Assembly: GCF_900129545.1 (NCBI RefSeq)
Contig: NZ_FQWB01000001.1
Location: 248,001-312,000, forward strand
Direction: 5' to 3'
Length of the DNA: 64,000 nucleotides
DNA from: Flavobacterium fluvii
Lineage (GTDB): Bacteria; Bacteroidota; Bacteroidia; Flavobacteriales; Flavobacteriaceae
Position numbers and translations under genes: made by a program. The notes beneath the pieces were generated by a model. The model was not told the origin of the DNA. It did not search any database and was given only the letters and a program-made list of their open reading frames with translations. This document shows, piece after piece, positions 22,058 to 30,005 of the stretch (position 1 is its first letter; each line of letters starts with the position of its first letter).

Positions 22058-22201
22058 AATTGGAAGATTTATCCAACAAAGTTATAGAAAGAAACAGAAC
22101 AAAAATGAAATGTCGTGTCTTTTACCTAAATAAGTAAATGCAATTTTTTGACCTTATAATTATAATGAATATAAGATCATTTAATTTTGATAGATGATGA
22201 T

Positions 22202-23605
22202 TTACCAAATCCACCATTCCGTTTTAACACCTATATATTGTCCCCAGCTTTTGGGGCCACTTTGGGCGAGATAAGAAGAATAAAGGTTGTCTGCGGCAAA
22301 TTTGTTGTAATGTGCCACACTATAAACCAGCCTAAAATGAGGACGTTCCCAAACATCTCGTTTGGCGGTTGGAACCAATGTAGGCGCAATAGTGAATTTG
22401 GTCATTTGTGCAAAATCCTGGGTACCGTCTTTTCGCCAAGCAAAATCGAGTTCGTGCAACAAGTGCAGCCAATTCGTTAAATACCAAGTTCCCCTTGCTC
22501 CAAAAGAGATATCCTGTTTTCTGTTGAATAACATTTGTTTTCCCAGATAATCGGATCCCTTGTTGGGTTCATCACTGGCACCTCTACTTTTGGTATAAAG
22601 AGCATATCCGTTAAGCGAATATTTTTCGTTGAAGTTCAGCACGAAAGTTTCGGTAAAAGCGAATGAATAGGCATTTCGAAAACTGTTGGTTTCAAGGTTT
22701 GGAGCACCATAAGTCATGAAGGTTCGGCTACTTCCTCCATCTCCTCCATTGGCAATTCCTGTTCCGTATCGGGCACTGACAGCATTGAACGAACCAGGAA
22801 GTTTGGAGGAAATACGGTTCTGATATTTGGCTCCAACCACAAATCCCACATCCGCTGGATAACTGTATTTTGTGGTGGCATCTTCGGCTACTCCTGCTGG
22901 AAGACGGTGAAATTCTCCCATTAATTTTACGTATCCTTTGCTAAGTCTTAATGTGTGTTCCAAAATGGTGAGGTATCTATTTCGCAATCCCAATGTAGGT
23001 GTTCCATTGACAATGTTCAAATAGAAATTGGGTGGCAATGTCGAAGTGGTATCGATGGCTCCCGTAAAAATTACCGAGAATTCGGTGTTTTTGTGTTTTA
23101 TACCGACACCCTGCCCAGAATGGTCGTCAAAATAAAAATGGTCGATAATGTGAATATCATCACCACGGAATAGTCTCGCTCCTAACCATACACTCCAATC
23201 GCTGCCCATTATGTTTTTGGCTTCAGCAAATAATTCAGGTATAACTGACGTGATTCCTCCAATGGACTTGTCGGATACATTACCGATTAATTGTCCTTTG
23301 GTGGTATAAAAAGCAAACAGTGCCTGAACATTGATTTTGGTGGTGTCTTTACTGGCATTTGTTGGTTTAAAATGCATGGCGGTACCTAATTGCATATAAT
23401 CGTTTTCTTCGAATCGTCCTCCAATGGAACCCATTCCATTTAAATTGAGTGATTGCGGAAATTCGGCTTCTGTTCCCAAACCATAACCAATTCCCGCCCG
23501 ACCATAACTACCGAGCGAAAAATTTTTGTTGGAAACCTCTCGATATTGGGCAAACAATCCCAATGTTAAAAATAAGGTCAAAAAGAGAGTAAACTTTGTT
23601 TTCAT
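22202..23605 (-). CDS. LamB/maltoporin-like carbohydrate porin
   Basis: Outer-membrane beta-barrel of about 467 residues. An earlier in-frame ATG at 23629 exists, but the start at 23605 gives a clean signal peptide (MKTKFTLFLTLFLTLGLFAQ) and is preferred. The mature part begins FSLGSYGRAGIGYGLG and alternates polar and aromatic residues throughout. It ends in WWIW, an aromatic C-terminus typical of outer-membrane proteins. Motifs such as DIHIIDHFYFDDHSGQGVGI resemble the maltoporin family. It should allow passive uptake of oligosaccharides. It is a single gene flanked by the acyl-CoA dehydrogenase and the S41 region; no operon partner is seen. Confidence 0.8.
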   Translation of the reverse strand: MKTKFTLFLTLFLTLGLFAQYREVSNKNFSLGSYGRAGIGYGLGTEAEFPQSLNLNGMGSIGGRFEENDYMQLGTAMHFKPTNASKDTTKINVQALFAFYTTKGQLIGNVSDKSIGGITSVIPELFAEAKNIMGSDWSVWLGARLFRGDDIHIIDHFYFDDHSGQGVGIKHKNTEFSVIFTGAIDTTSTLPPNFYLNIVNGTPTLGLRNRYLTILEHTLRLSKGYVKLMGEFHRLPAGVAEDATTKYSYPADVGFVVGAKYQNRISSKLPGSFNAVSARYGTGIANGGDGGSSRTFMTYGAPNLETNSFRNAYSFAFTETFVLNFNEKYSLNGYALYTKSRGASDEPNKGSDYLGKQMLFNRKQDISFGARGTWYLTNWLHLLHELDFAWRKDGTQDFAQMTKFTIAPTLVPTAKRDVWERPHFRLVYSVAHYNKFAADNLYSSYLAQSGPKSWGQYIGVKTEWWIW

Positions 23606-24007
23606 AAGTCTTGATGATAGATTAAACATTAAGTTTCAGAATACTGTAGGGGCATTTTACCTGTCTGGCAACCACAAATTGATTTGATTTCCATTCAAAT
23701 TTAAGAAATTATTTATAAGTATAAACGGATTTATTTGAAAATAAATCAGGACTTTACCAAAAAAAAATGTTTCCCTGATTATTAAAATTACATCTTCAAA
23801 TAAAAATCCTTCGTCAAGGCAATGCATTCTGGAGTATAAATATGTAGCGTAGTTTCGATGATCAATACATCAATAGGGGGATTTAGAGATTTCTGAAGGC
23901 AGTCAGGCAAGGCTTTCCGATTAAAAGCCGATAAATTAAACTTTTGTTAAAGATAAATATTGCAAGAAGAGTTCTGATATATTTGTTTGCCTAATCTTAC
24001 GTCTGTC
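23606..24007. other. 402-bp intergenic region between porin and S41 protease genes
   Basis: Apart from the trmN6 tail copy at 23785-23877, I see only A+T-rich sequence. A GATTAAAAGCCGATAAATTAAAC stretch precedes the protease start, and TATTTGTTTG near 23979 could be part of its promoter. No ORF is convincing. Confidence 0.5.
23785..23877 (-). pseudogene. Displaced duplicate of the trmN6 3' end
   Basis: Ungapped alignment with 25696-25788 gives 11 differences in 93 bases (88% identity). On the minus strand the copy reads PIDVLIIETTLHIYTPECI, then ALTKDFYLKM and the TAA stop, against PVDELIIETARHIYTPEYI in the intact gene. The reading frame and stop are preserved, but no upstream part of the gene is present. 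The two copies are in direct orientation and bracket the S41 gene. This is the pattern left when an inserted segment carries its own copy of a target-gene end and displaces the resident one. Confidence 0.85.
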
Positions 24008-25684
24008 ATGAAAAAAATATTTTTTTGTTTGTTCCTTCTGTCATCGTCCCACTTATTTTCGAATACAAAAATTTCTGAAATCCAGAAATACAAGCAAATT
24101 GGTTTAGTCTGGGGATTGTTAAAATACCACCACCCGGAGATTAGTAAAGGAAAATACGATTGGGATTCAGAATTTGTTAAATTGGTTGATAAAGCAGAAG
24201 GAGTAGAAAATCAAGAAGCGATGAATGATTTATTGCTTGATTTTATTTCAAGATTTGGAACCGATAAATTGAAAGCAAAAAAAATTAATTCTGAAAAAAT
24301 ATTTTTAAAAAACTTGGATTACGCTTGGATAGATTCGTCTGTTTTTGGCGATAAATTGACCAAAACTCTTGTAGAAATCAAAGAAAACGGAAACATAAAT
24401 GATTATTATGCTTCAGTAAACAAGCTTGCGAAAAATATCTCTTTTGAAAATGAAAAGGGCTTTAAGGATTTCGATTATTCCATAAAAAGTCATAGAATGC
24501 TTTTGTTGTATAGTTTCTGGAATGCAACTCAATATTGGAACGTCAATAAATATTTAATGGACACAAAATGGTCCGATAATTTAGATTCAATGACAAAAGA
24601 ATTCTTGGACTGTAAAACAGATTTAGAATTTGAAATTATCAAATCAAATTTGATTACTAAATTAAATGACTCACATTCTTATTATGGCTCTCGGACAATT
24701 TTTAGTACTTTGTATAAGTACAAGCCTGCTTTTTCCATAAAAGCAGTAAACGATTCATTGTTAATAGATGCTGTCTACAATAAAACCTTGGCAAAGAAAG
24801 ATGATATTGAATTGGGTGATATTATTGTTAAAATAAACAATAAAAGCATTTCTTCTTGCTTACATGATAAAGTAGCTCCCATGATATCCGTTTCAAATTC
24901 GACTTTTTTAAGAAGATGGAGTCCTTGGTTGTTTTACAACGACAAGGATTCTATCAATGTTGACATAATAAAGAAAAACGGCACTCAATTAAATAAATAC
25001 ATCCATCTGTACAACACTTACAAGAAAGAAGAACCTGTTTATTTGGTGACTCCCAAAAAGAATAAATGGTCTTATATACAACCTGATGTTGCTTATGTAA
25101 ATCTTGATCAAATAACCAAAAAAGAACTTGATTCTGTTTTTAAACAAATATCCAAAACAAAGGGATTGATTCTGGATTTAAGAAATTATCCCAAGAATAT
25201 TTCGATTAACGATTTACCTGGATTTCTTTATCCCGAAAGAAAAGAATTCATAAAAATTCTTGCTCCGCTTCCAAATATTCCTTCTTATGGAGAATACGCT
25301 GCCGAATCTCCTCTCAAATTAATAATGGATCCTTTCAAAGCTGGGCAAAACAATCCAGATTATTACAAAGGGAAAGTCATACTTCTTGTAAACAGAACAA
25401 CCCAGAGTAATGCAGAATTCATTGGAATGGCAATACAGCAATCGCCAAACTGCATTACCATTGGCGAACAAACGGCTGGTTCTGTTTTAAACATAGTTGA
25501 ATACATAATGCCTGACAAGACAAAAGCTGATTTTACTGGGCGTGGCGCTTTTTACCCTAACGGAGAAGGGGTTCAAAGAAATGGTTTACACATAGACCAT
25601 TATGTAAAAGAAAGTGCTAAAAATTATGACCCTGAATTGTACGTAAAAGAAGCAATACGTTTGATCGAAAAATCAAGTATTTGA
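24008..25684 (+). CDS. S41 family peptidase, secreted
   Basis: 558 residues from the preferred ATG at 24008. The in-frame ATG at 23987 adds seven residues before the signal peptide MKKIFFCLFLLSSSHLFS. The N-terminal 200 residues are helical. A PDZ-like segment (DDIELGDIIVKINNKSI) follows. The S41 protease core then reads KGLILDLRNYPKN, NRTTQSNAEFIGMAIQQSP (Ser467 probable nucleophile) and TIGEQTAGS. Likely a periplasmic C-terminal-processing or tricorn-like protease. It lies between two copies of the trmN6 tail, convergent with trmN6 at a 14-bp distance, so it is probably an inserted cargo gene. Its Lys/Asn codons are strikingly A-rich compared with trmN6. Confidence 0.82.
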   Translation: MKKIFFCLFLLSSSHLFSNTKISEIQKYKQIGLVWGLLKYHHPEISKGKYDWDSEFVKLVDKAEGVENQEAMNDLLLDFISRFGTDKLKAKKINSEKIFLKNLDYAWIDSSVFGDKLTKTLVEIKENGNINDYYASVNKLAKNISFENEKGFKDFDYSIKSHRMLLLYSFWNATQYWNVNKYLMDTKWSDNLDSMTKEFLDCKTDLEFEIIKSNLITKLNDSHSYYGSRTIFSTLYKYKPAFSIKAVNDSLLIDAVYNKTLAKKDDIELGDIIVKINNKSISSCLHDKVAPMISVSNSTFLRRWSPWLFYNDKDSINVDIIKKNGTQLNKYIHLYNTYKKEEPVYLVTPKKNKWSYIQPDVAYVNLDQITKKELDSVFKQISKTKGLILDLRNYPKNISINDLPGFLYPERKEFIKILAPLPNIPSYGEYAAESPLKLIMDPFKAGQNNPDYYKGKVILLVNRTTQSNAEFIGMAIQQSPNCITIGEQTAGSVLNIVEYIMPDKTKADFTGRGAFYPNGEGVQRNGLHIDHYVKESAKNYDPELYVKEAIRLIEKSSI

Positions 25685-25698
25685 AACAAGAATACAAA

Positions 25699-26412
25699 TT
25701 ACATCTTCAAATAAAAATCTTTCGTCAAGGCGATGTACTCTGGAGTATAAATATGTCGTGCGGTTTCGATGATTAATTCATCAACAGGAAAATTGGTGTG
25801 TATGTTTCGGCTAAAAGCCAAAAGACTGCGTTTAATTTCGGTGGTTGGAGTTCCTTTTACGCGGGTAATTTTTAGGGGATATAATTCGTATGCTGCGGCC
25901 AAAACCAGGAAATTTTCTTCTTCCTTGAAAGGAATAATAACGGAGAAGATTCCGTTTTCGGAAAGCAGCAAAGCGGCAGCTTCAACCAAATCCTCGAAAG
26001 GCATGGCATCTTGAAAACGTGCCAAATCTCGTTGATCGTTGCTGGATTTATAATCTTCACCATAAAAAGGCGGATTGGAAACGATTAAATCGTACTCGTC
26101 TTCCGGTTCTTCTACAAATTCGTCCAAGCCGGCATGAAAACAAAACAAGCGGTCATTCCAAGGGGAATTTTCGAAATTGTCTGTCGCTTGTTCATAGGCA
26201 TCTTCGTCAATTTCCAAAGCGTCGATTTGGTCCGCTGAACTTCTTTGTGCCAACATTAGCGCAATGATTCCAGTTCCGGTTCCAATGTCCAAAATGCTGA
26301 AAGGATTGTTTTCAATAGGAGTCCAAGTGCCAAGCAAAACACCATCGGTTCCAATTTTCATGGCACAACGGTCTTGTTCAAGGGAAAATTGTTTGAATTG
26401 GAATTTAGACAA
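25699..26412 (-). CDS. trmN6: tRNA1(Val) adenine-37 N6-methyltransferase
   Basis: 237-residue SAM-dependent methyltransferase (YfiC/TrmN6 family) that modifies A37 of tRNA-Val. It begins FQFKQFSLEQDRCAMKIGTDGVLLGTW. The SAM loop is ILDIGTGTGIIALMLAQR, and YDLIVSNPPFY carries the NPPF/Y motif of N6-adenine methyltransferases. Length is normal. It is downstream of rpsP and rimM on the same strand. A partial copy of its last 30 codons lies at 23785-23877, beyond the S41 gene, so the present 3' end may have arrived with the insert. Confidence 0.9.
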   Translation of the reverse strand: MSKFQFKQFSLEQDRCAMKIGTDGVLLGTWTPIENNPFSILDIGTGTGIIALMLAQRSSADQIDALEIDEDAYEQATDNFENSPWNDRLFCFHAGLDEFVEEPEDEYDLIVSNPPFYGEDYKSSNDQRDLARFQDAMPFEDLVEAAALLLSENGIFSVIIPFKEEENFLVLAAAYELYPLKITRVKGTPTTEIKRSLLAFSRNIHTNFPVDELIIETARHIYTPEYIALTKDFYLKM

Positions 26413-26431
26413 AATGAAGATTTTAAAATTA

Positions 26432-26495
26432 AACCATTAAGAAAATTAAGGGTTTTAAGAAAAAAACTTAATGAACCTTAATTTTCTTAATGGTT
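26432..26495. repeat. ATTAAG palindrome, short copy
   Basis: Arms at 26432-26454 and 26474-26495 pair as AACCATTAAGAAAATTAAG against CTTAATTTTCTTAATGGTT with a single bulged G. It lies between trmN6 and rimM and is followed by a T-run on the plus strand (26501 on). A longer relative with one extra 9-bp module occurs at 55032-55099. Confidence 0.75.
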
Positions 26496-26507
26496 CAAAT
26501 TTTTTTA

Positions 26508-27032
26508 TTAAAGGTACATTTCAATCAAGCCTTCCGGCAAGTCCATAATTACTTTTTTGTTTTCTCGGTCAATCTTGACCAAGAAATGGTCAATCATCGG
26601 GATTAGGATTTCGGCATCACCTTTGAGAACTTCAAAAAGTGGTTGAGCCGTAGTGTCGTTGATGGATTGGATTTCTCCAACATACCCCAGACGTTTGTCT
26701 TCTACCTCAAAACCAATTACTTCGTGGAAATAGAATTTGTTGCCGGTAAGTTTGGGCAACATTTTTAGAGGAAGATACAAGTCGTTACCCAATAAGGCAT
26801 CGGCTTCTTCTTCGGTATTGATGTCTTCGAAACGAATGCGAAGGAAATCATTTTTGTGCAGCGAACTGCTTTCAATAAAAAAAGGAACCAAGTGTTTGTT
26901 GCATTCAACAAACACTGATTCCAAGTTTTCGTATAACTCAGGTTCGTCCGTGTCTAAATAGGCTAGGACTTCCCCTTTGAAACTAAATTTTTTTGCGATT
27001 TTACCTAAATAGAAACAATCTTCTTTACGCAT
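26508..27032 (-). CDS. rimM: Ribosome maturation factor RimM
   Basis: 174 residues. RimM binds S19 and assists 30S head assembly. The N-terminal beta-barrel begins CFYLGKIAKKFSFKGEVLAYLDTD, the family hallmark. FLRIRFEDINTEEEADALLG leads to the PRC-barrel-type C-terminal domain with GYVGEIQSINDTTAQPLFEV and ILIPMIDHFLVKIDRENKKV. It is 13 bp downstream of rpsP on the same strand, the usual rpsP-rimM order. No anomalies. Confidence 0.93.
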   Translation of the reverse strand: MRKEDCFYLGKIAKKFSFKGEVLAYLDTDEPELYENLESVFVECNKHLVPFFIESSSLHKNDFLRIRFEDINTEEEADALLGNDLYLPLKMLPKLTGNKFYFHEVIGFEVEDKRLGYVGEIQSINDTTAQPLFEVLKGDAEILIPMIDHFLVKIDRENKKVIMDLPEGLIEMYL

Positions 27033-27045
27033 CGTCGCTTAAAAA

Positions 27046-27615
27046 TTATGCTTCTGTTGTTTCGTTATTTTCTTCTGCAGCAGGAGCTTCTTCAGCTTCA
27101 GCAACTACTTCTTCAGCAGCTTCTTCTTCAACAGCAGGAGTTGCAGCAGCAATAGCATCAGCTTCGGCTTGTGCAGCAGCAGCTAAACGTTTTGCATTTA
27201 CTTCTTGTTCTGCTTTGAAAGCTTTTGCTTTATCGGCAGCTTGAGCTTTTGTCAAACCTTCTTTTTTAGCATCTACTTTTCCAGCTTTAGCTTCTAACCA
27301 AGCAGCTAATTTTGCATCAGCTTGTTCTTGAGTCAAAGCTCCTTTACGAATACCTCCATCAAGGTGGTGTTTCAATAAAGCTCCTTTGTAAGAAAGAATG
27401 GCTTTTGCGGTATCAGTAGGTTGAGCACCATTGTGCAACCATTTTACTGCGCTATCCAAGTTCAATTCGATAGTTGCAGGATTTGTGTTTGGATTGTAAG
27501 TACCAATTTTTTCTAGGTATTTACCATCTCTTTTTGAGCGAGCATCTGCTGCTACAACCCAGTAAAACGGTTTTTGTTTTTTACCGTGTCTTTGTAATCT
27601 AATTTTTACTGACAT
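27046..27615 (-). CDS. rpsP: 30S ribosomal protein S16 with long Ala/Glu-rich C-terminal tail
   Basis: The first 80 residues are canonical S16 (VKIRLQRHGKKQKPFYWVVA, then YLEKIGTYNPNTNP and WLHNGAQPTDTAKAIL). The full protein has 189 residues, about twice the E. coli length. The tail starts around 85 and is Lys/Ala-rich, then becomes strongly acidic with runs of Glu and Ala (EEEAAEEVVAEAEEAPAAEE). Such tails are common in Bacteroidota S16. The tail probably hangs off the 30S body; its role is unknown. A good promoter (27665-27695) precedes the gene and rimM follows 13 bp later. Confidence 0.94.
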   Translation of the reverse strand: MSVKIRLQRHGKKQKPFYWVVAADARSKRDGKYLEKIGTYNPNTNPATIELNLDSAVKWLHNGAQPTDTAKAILSYKGALLKHHLDGGIRKGALTQEQADAKLAAWLEAKAGKVDAKKEGLTKAQAADKAKAFKAEQEVNAKRLAAAAQAEADAIAAATPAVEEEAAEEVVAEAEEAPAAEENNETTEA

Positions 27616-27664
27616 AATCTAATGATTAAATTTTGAGGTACACGACCTCGATTAATTAAGGGTG

Positions 27665-27695
27665 CAAAGATACATTTTTTATCGATAAATACTAA
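27665..27695 (-). promoter_or_regulatory. Promoter of rpsP-rimM
   Basis: Read on the minus strand, TTAG (27695-27692), a 19-base spacer, then TATCTTTG (27672-27665). Spacing is exactly the Bacteroidota sigma-A arrangement; the -33 differs from TTTG by one base. The leader to the rpsP ATG would be about 40-45 bases. Confidence 0.6.
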
Positions 27696-27815
27696 TTCCA
27701 TTTGTATTTTAATGATTGACACTTTATTAGAGTCATTTTATGTACGAATTTTTGTTTCTATTTCCATTTTTTAAGTCAAAATAATATACTTTTGTGTAGA
27801 TAAATGTCCCTTATT

Positions 27816-28298
27816 ATGAAAAAACCGCTGCTATATATCTTCTTATTCTTCGCTTTTGTTTCTTGTACAGACGAGGTAAAGTTCAACAATCCTTCTTTTG
27901 AAGGACAAAAAGACAATGTGTTTTGGAGAGCCATTGATTATAAAGCTTTTCTTGCCACAAATGGTTCTTTGAGTATTGAAGGATATACCAGAAACGAAAA
28001 ATTGACTTTAAAAACAACCTCCACAACAGCCCAGACCTATCCTTTAGGAACGAGCGATTCCAAAACGGCAACTTATGTTTTAACAGATGCCAGCGGAACA
28101 ATTACTTTTGCGACAGGACTTGGAATAGGTGAAGGAGAAATTGTAATCCAAGAATATGATGCCGTAAACAAGACGGTTTCGGGAACTTTTAAATTTAATG
28201 CAGAGAACATCTACAACAATCCTTTGGTTGGACCAATCTTGAATTTTCAATATGGTCACTTTTATAAAATTCCTGTAACAACCGAGTTTATTAATTAG
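27816..28298 (+). CDS. DUF6252-type lipoprotein
   Basis: About 160 residues from the ATG at 27816; an in-frame ATG 12 bases earlier (27804) is possible. The N-terminus MKKPLLYIFLFFAFVSC is a lipoprotein signal with Cys17 as the lipid site. VKFNNPSFEGQKDNVFWRA is the phrase I associate with DUF6252 of Flavobacteriaceae. The remainder is a beta-rich domain (LSIEGYTRNEKLTLKT, GTFKFNAENIYNN). TACTTTTG at 27787-27794 is a plausible -7 element. Surface or periplasmic location; no known function. Confidence 0.75.
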   Translation: MKKPLLYIFLFFAFVSCTDEVKFNNPSFEGQKDNVFWRAIDYKAFLATNGSLSIEGYTRNEKLTLKTTSTTAQTYPLGTSDSKTATYVLTDASGTITFATGLGIGEGEIVIQEYDAVNKTVSGTFKFNAENIYNNPLVGPILNFQYGHFYKIPVTTEFIN

Positions 28299-28444
28299 GG
28301 GAAACTTTATAAAAACTCTTGTAATCAGGGGTTTTGGATTTGTGTATTTAATTTTTATCAAAAATATAAATCATAAATTAACTAATACATAGTAGATTAG
28401 AGAAAAATAAGACTACATTTGTCCCATATAATAAATAAGTACAT

Positions 28445-28801
28445 ATGAATATTTTTGTTGGAAGCCTTCCATTCAGTATTGAGGAAGCAGATTTAAGAGA
28501 GTCTTTCGAGGCTTACGGAGCAGTTGATTCTGTAAAAATTATTACTGATAAATTTACTGGAAGAAGTAAAGGATTCGGTTTTGTTGAAATGCCAAATGAT
28601 GACGAAGCTCAAAAAGCAATTGATGAGTTAAACGGAGCGACTGTTCAAGGTCGTGCTATCGTAGTAAATAAATCTGAGCCAAAACCAGAAGGCGAAAGAA
28701 GAAGTTTTAACAGCAACAGCCGTGGTGGAGATTCACGCGGAGGTTACGGAAACAGCCGTGGTGGAGATAACCGTGGTGGTGGAGATAGAGGAAGATACTA
28801 A
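28445..28801 (+). CDS. RRM-type glycine-rich RNA-binding protein
   Basis: 118 residues. The single RNA recognition motif occupies 1-80, with RNP2 IFVGSL at 3-8 and RNP1 KGFGFVEM at 42-49. The tail (about 85-118) is made of RGG-type repeats (SRGGDSRGGYGNSRGG). This is the small cold-response RNA chaperone type widespread in Bacteroidota and cyanobacteria. TACATTTG at 28414-28421 fits the -7 element, 23 bases before the ATG, and a strong terminator follows at 28821-28854. It is a monocistronic unit. Confidence 0.92.
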   Translation: MNIFVGSLPFSIEEADLRESFEAYGAVDSVKIITDKFTGRSKGFGFVEMPNDDEAQKAIDELNGATVQGRAIVVNKSEPKPEGERRSFNSNSRGGDSRGGYGNSRGGDNRGGGDRGRY

Positions 28802-28820
28802 TATTTTCTTTTAAAACATA

Positions 28821-28854
28821 AAAAAAGGTGTCAATGAAAATTGACACCTTTTTT
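28821..28854 (+). terminator. Terminator of the RRM gene
   Basis: AAAAAAGGTGTCAA at 28821-28834 pairs with TTGACACCTTTTTT at 28841-28854 around a 6-base loop, ending in a T-run. The arms are perfectly complementary. The A-run on the other side could also serve the convergent leuB transcript. Confidence 0.9.
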
Positions 28855-28907
28855 GTTTCAGTTCCATTCCAACCCTCTCTTTTGAAGAGGGAGAAATAGA
28901 GTGTAAA

Positions 28908-29963
28908 TTATATATTGGCTGCTAACCAATCTCCAACTTCTTTTGTTCCATAGGCTTTACCACCATCTGCTAAATCTTCCGTAACGATTCCTGCCTCCAA
29001 GGCTTTATTAACCGCATCTCTCATTGCTTTTCCTTCCTCCATTAAACCAAAGTTTTCAAACATCATGGCAGCAGATAAAACAGTAGCCATAGGGTTGGCA
29101 ATGTTTAAACCAGTTGCTTGCGGATATGAACCGTGAATTGGCTCAAACAAAGACACCTCAGCTCCCATAGATGCTGACGGCATTAATCCCATTGAGCCTG
29201 AAATTACAGAAGCTTCATCAGTCAAAATATCTCCAAACAAGTTTTCAGTAATCAATACATCATAAGAATTTGGCCATTGAACCAAACGCATCGCAACAGC
29301 ATCAACAAATTCATAGCTCACTTCTACTTCTGGATAATCTTTTTCCATAGCTTGTACTGTTTCTCTCCACAAACGTGAAGTTTCCAAAACGTTTGCTTTG
29401 TCCACACAACATAATTTTTTAGAACGTGTCATGGCCAATTCAAAACCTTTTTTAGCCAAGCGTTGTACTTCAGCTCTTGTGTACACACAGTTGTCAAAAG
29501 CAGTATCTCCGTTGTCTCTTCTTCCTTTTTCTCCAAAATAGATTCCTCCTGTCAATTCTCTCAAGAAAACCAAATCAGTTCCTTCGATTCTTTCCCTTTT
29601 TAATGGCGATTTATCCAATAAAGATGGAAATGTAAAAGTAGGTCTCACGTTTGCAAACAACCCTAAGGCTTTACGCATTTTTAACAAACCTTGCTCAGGA
29701 CGTACTGGAGCAGAAGGATCATTATCATATTTTGGGTGACCAATAGCCCCAAATAAAACAGCATCAGCGTTTTTACAAATCTCATGTGTTGAATCTGGAT
29801 AAGGCTCACCTACTGCATCAATTGCCGCAGCTCCAGTTAAAGCTGGTTTCCAAGTAATTTCATGTCCAAATTTTTGTGCAATTGCATCTGATACTTTTAC
29901 TGCTTGATCAATTACTTCTGGTCCGATTCCGTCTCCGGCTAAAAGGGCGATGTTAAATTTCAT
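28908..29963 (-). CDS. leuB: 3-isopropylmalate dehydrogenase
   Basis: 351 residues. Oxidises and decarboxylates 3-isopropylmalate to 2-oxoisocaproate in leucine synthesis. It begins FNIALLAGDGIGPEVIDQAV, with FLRELTGGIYFGEKGRR and VDAVAMRLVQWPNSYDVLITENLFGDILTDEASVI carrying the metal and substrate residues. GSYPQATGLNIANPMATVLSAAM is the NAD-specific C-terminal block; in LeuB proteins this loop usually reads GSAP/HGSAPDIAGK, so the GSYPQATG form is a lineage variant. It is the last gene of the leuC-leuD-leuA-like-leuB operon, 42 bp after the synthase. Confidence 0.94.
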   Translation of the reverse strand: MKFNIALLAGDGIGPEVIDQAVKVSDAIAQKFGHEITWKPALTGAAAIDAVGEPYPDSTHEICKNADAVLFGAIGHPKYDNDPSAPVRPEQGLLKMRKALGLFANVRPTFTFPSLLDKSPLKRERIEGTDLVFLRELTGGIYFGEKGRRDNGDTAFDNCVYTRAEVQRLAKKGFELAMTRSKKLCCVDKANVLETSRLWRETVQAMEKDYPEVEVSYEFVDAVAMRLVQWPNSYDVLITENLFGDILTDEASVISGSMGLMPSASMGAEVSLFEPIHGSYPQATGLNIANPMATVLSAAMMFENFGLMEEGKAMRDAVNKALEAGIVTEDLADGGKAYGTKEVGDWLAANI

Positions 29964-30005
29964 TATTTTTAGATTGAATTTGATATTATTTTAATTTTAT
30001 ATAAT

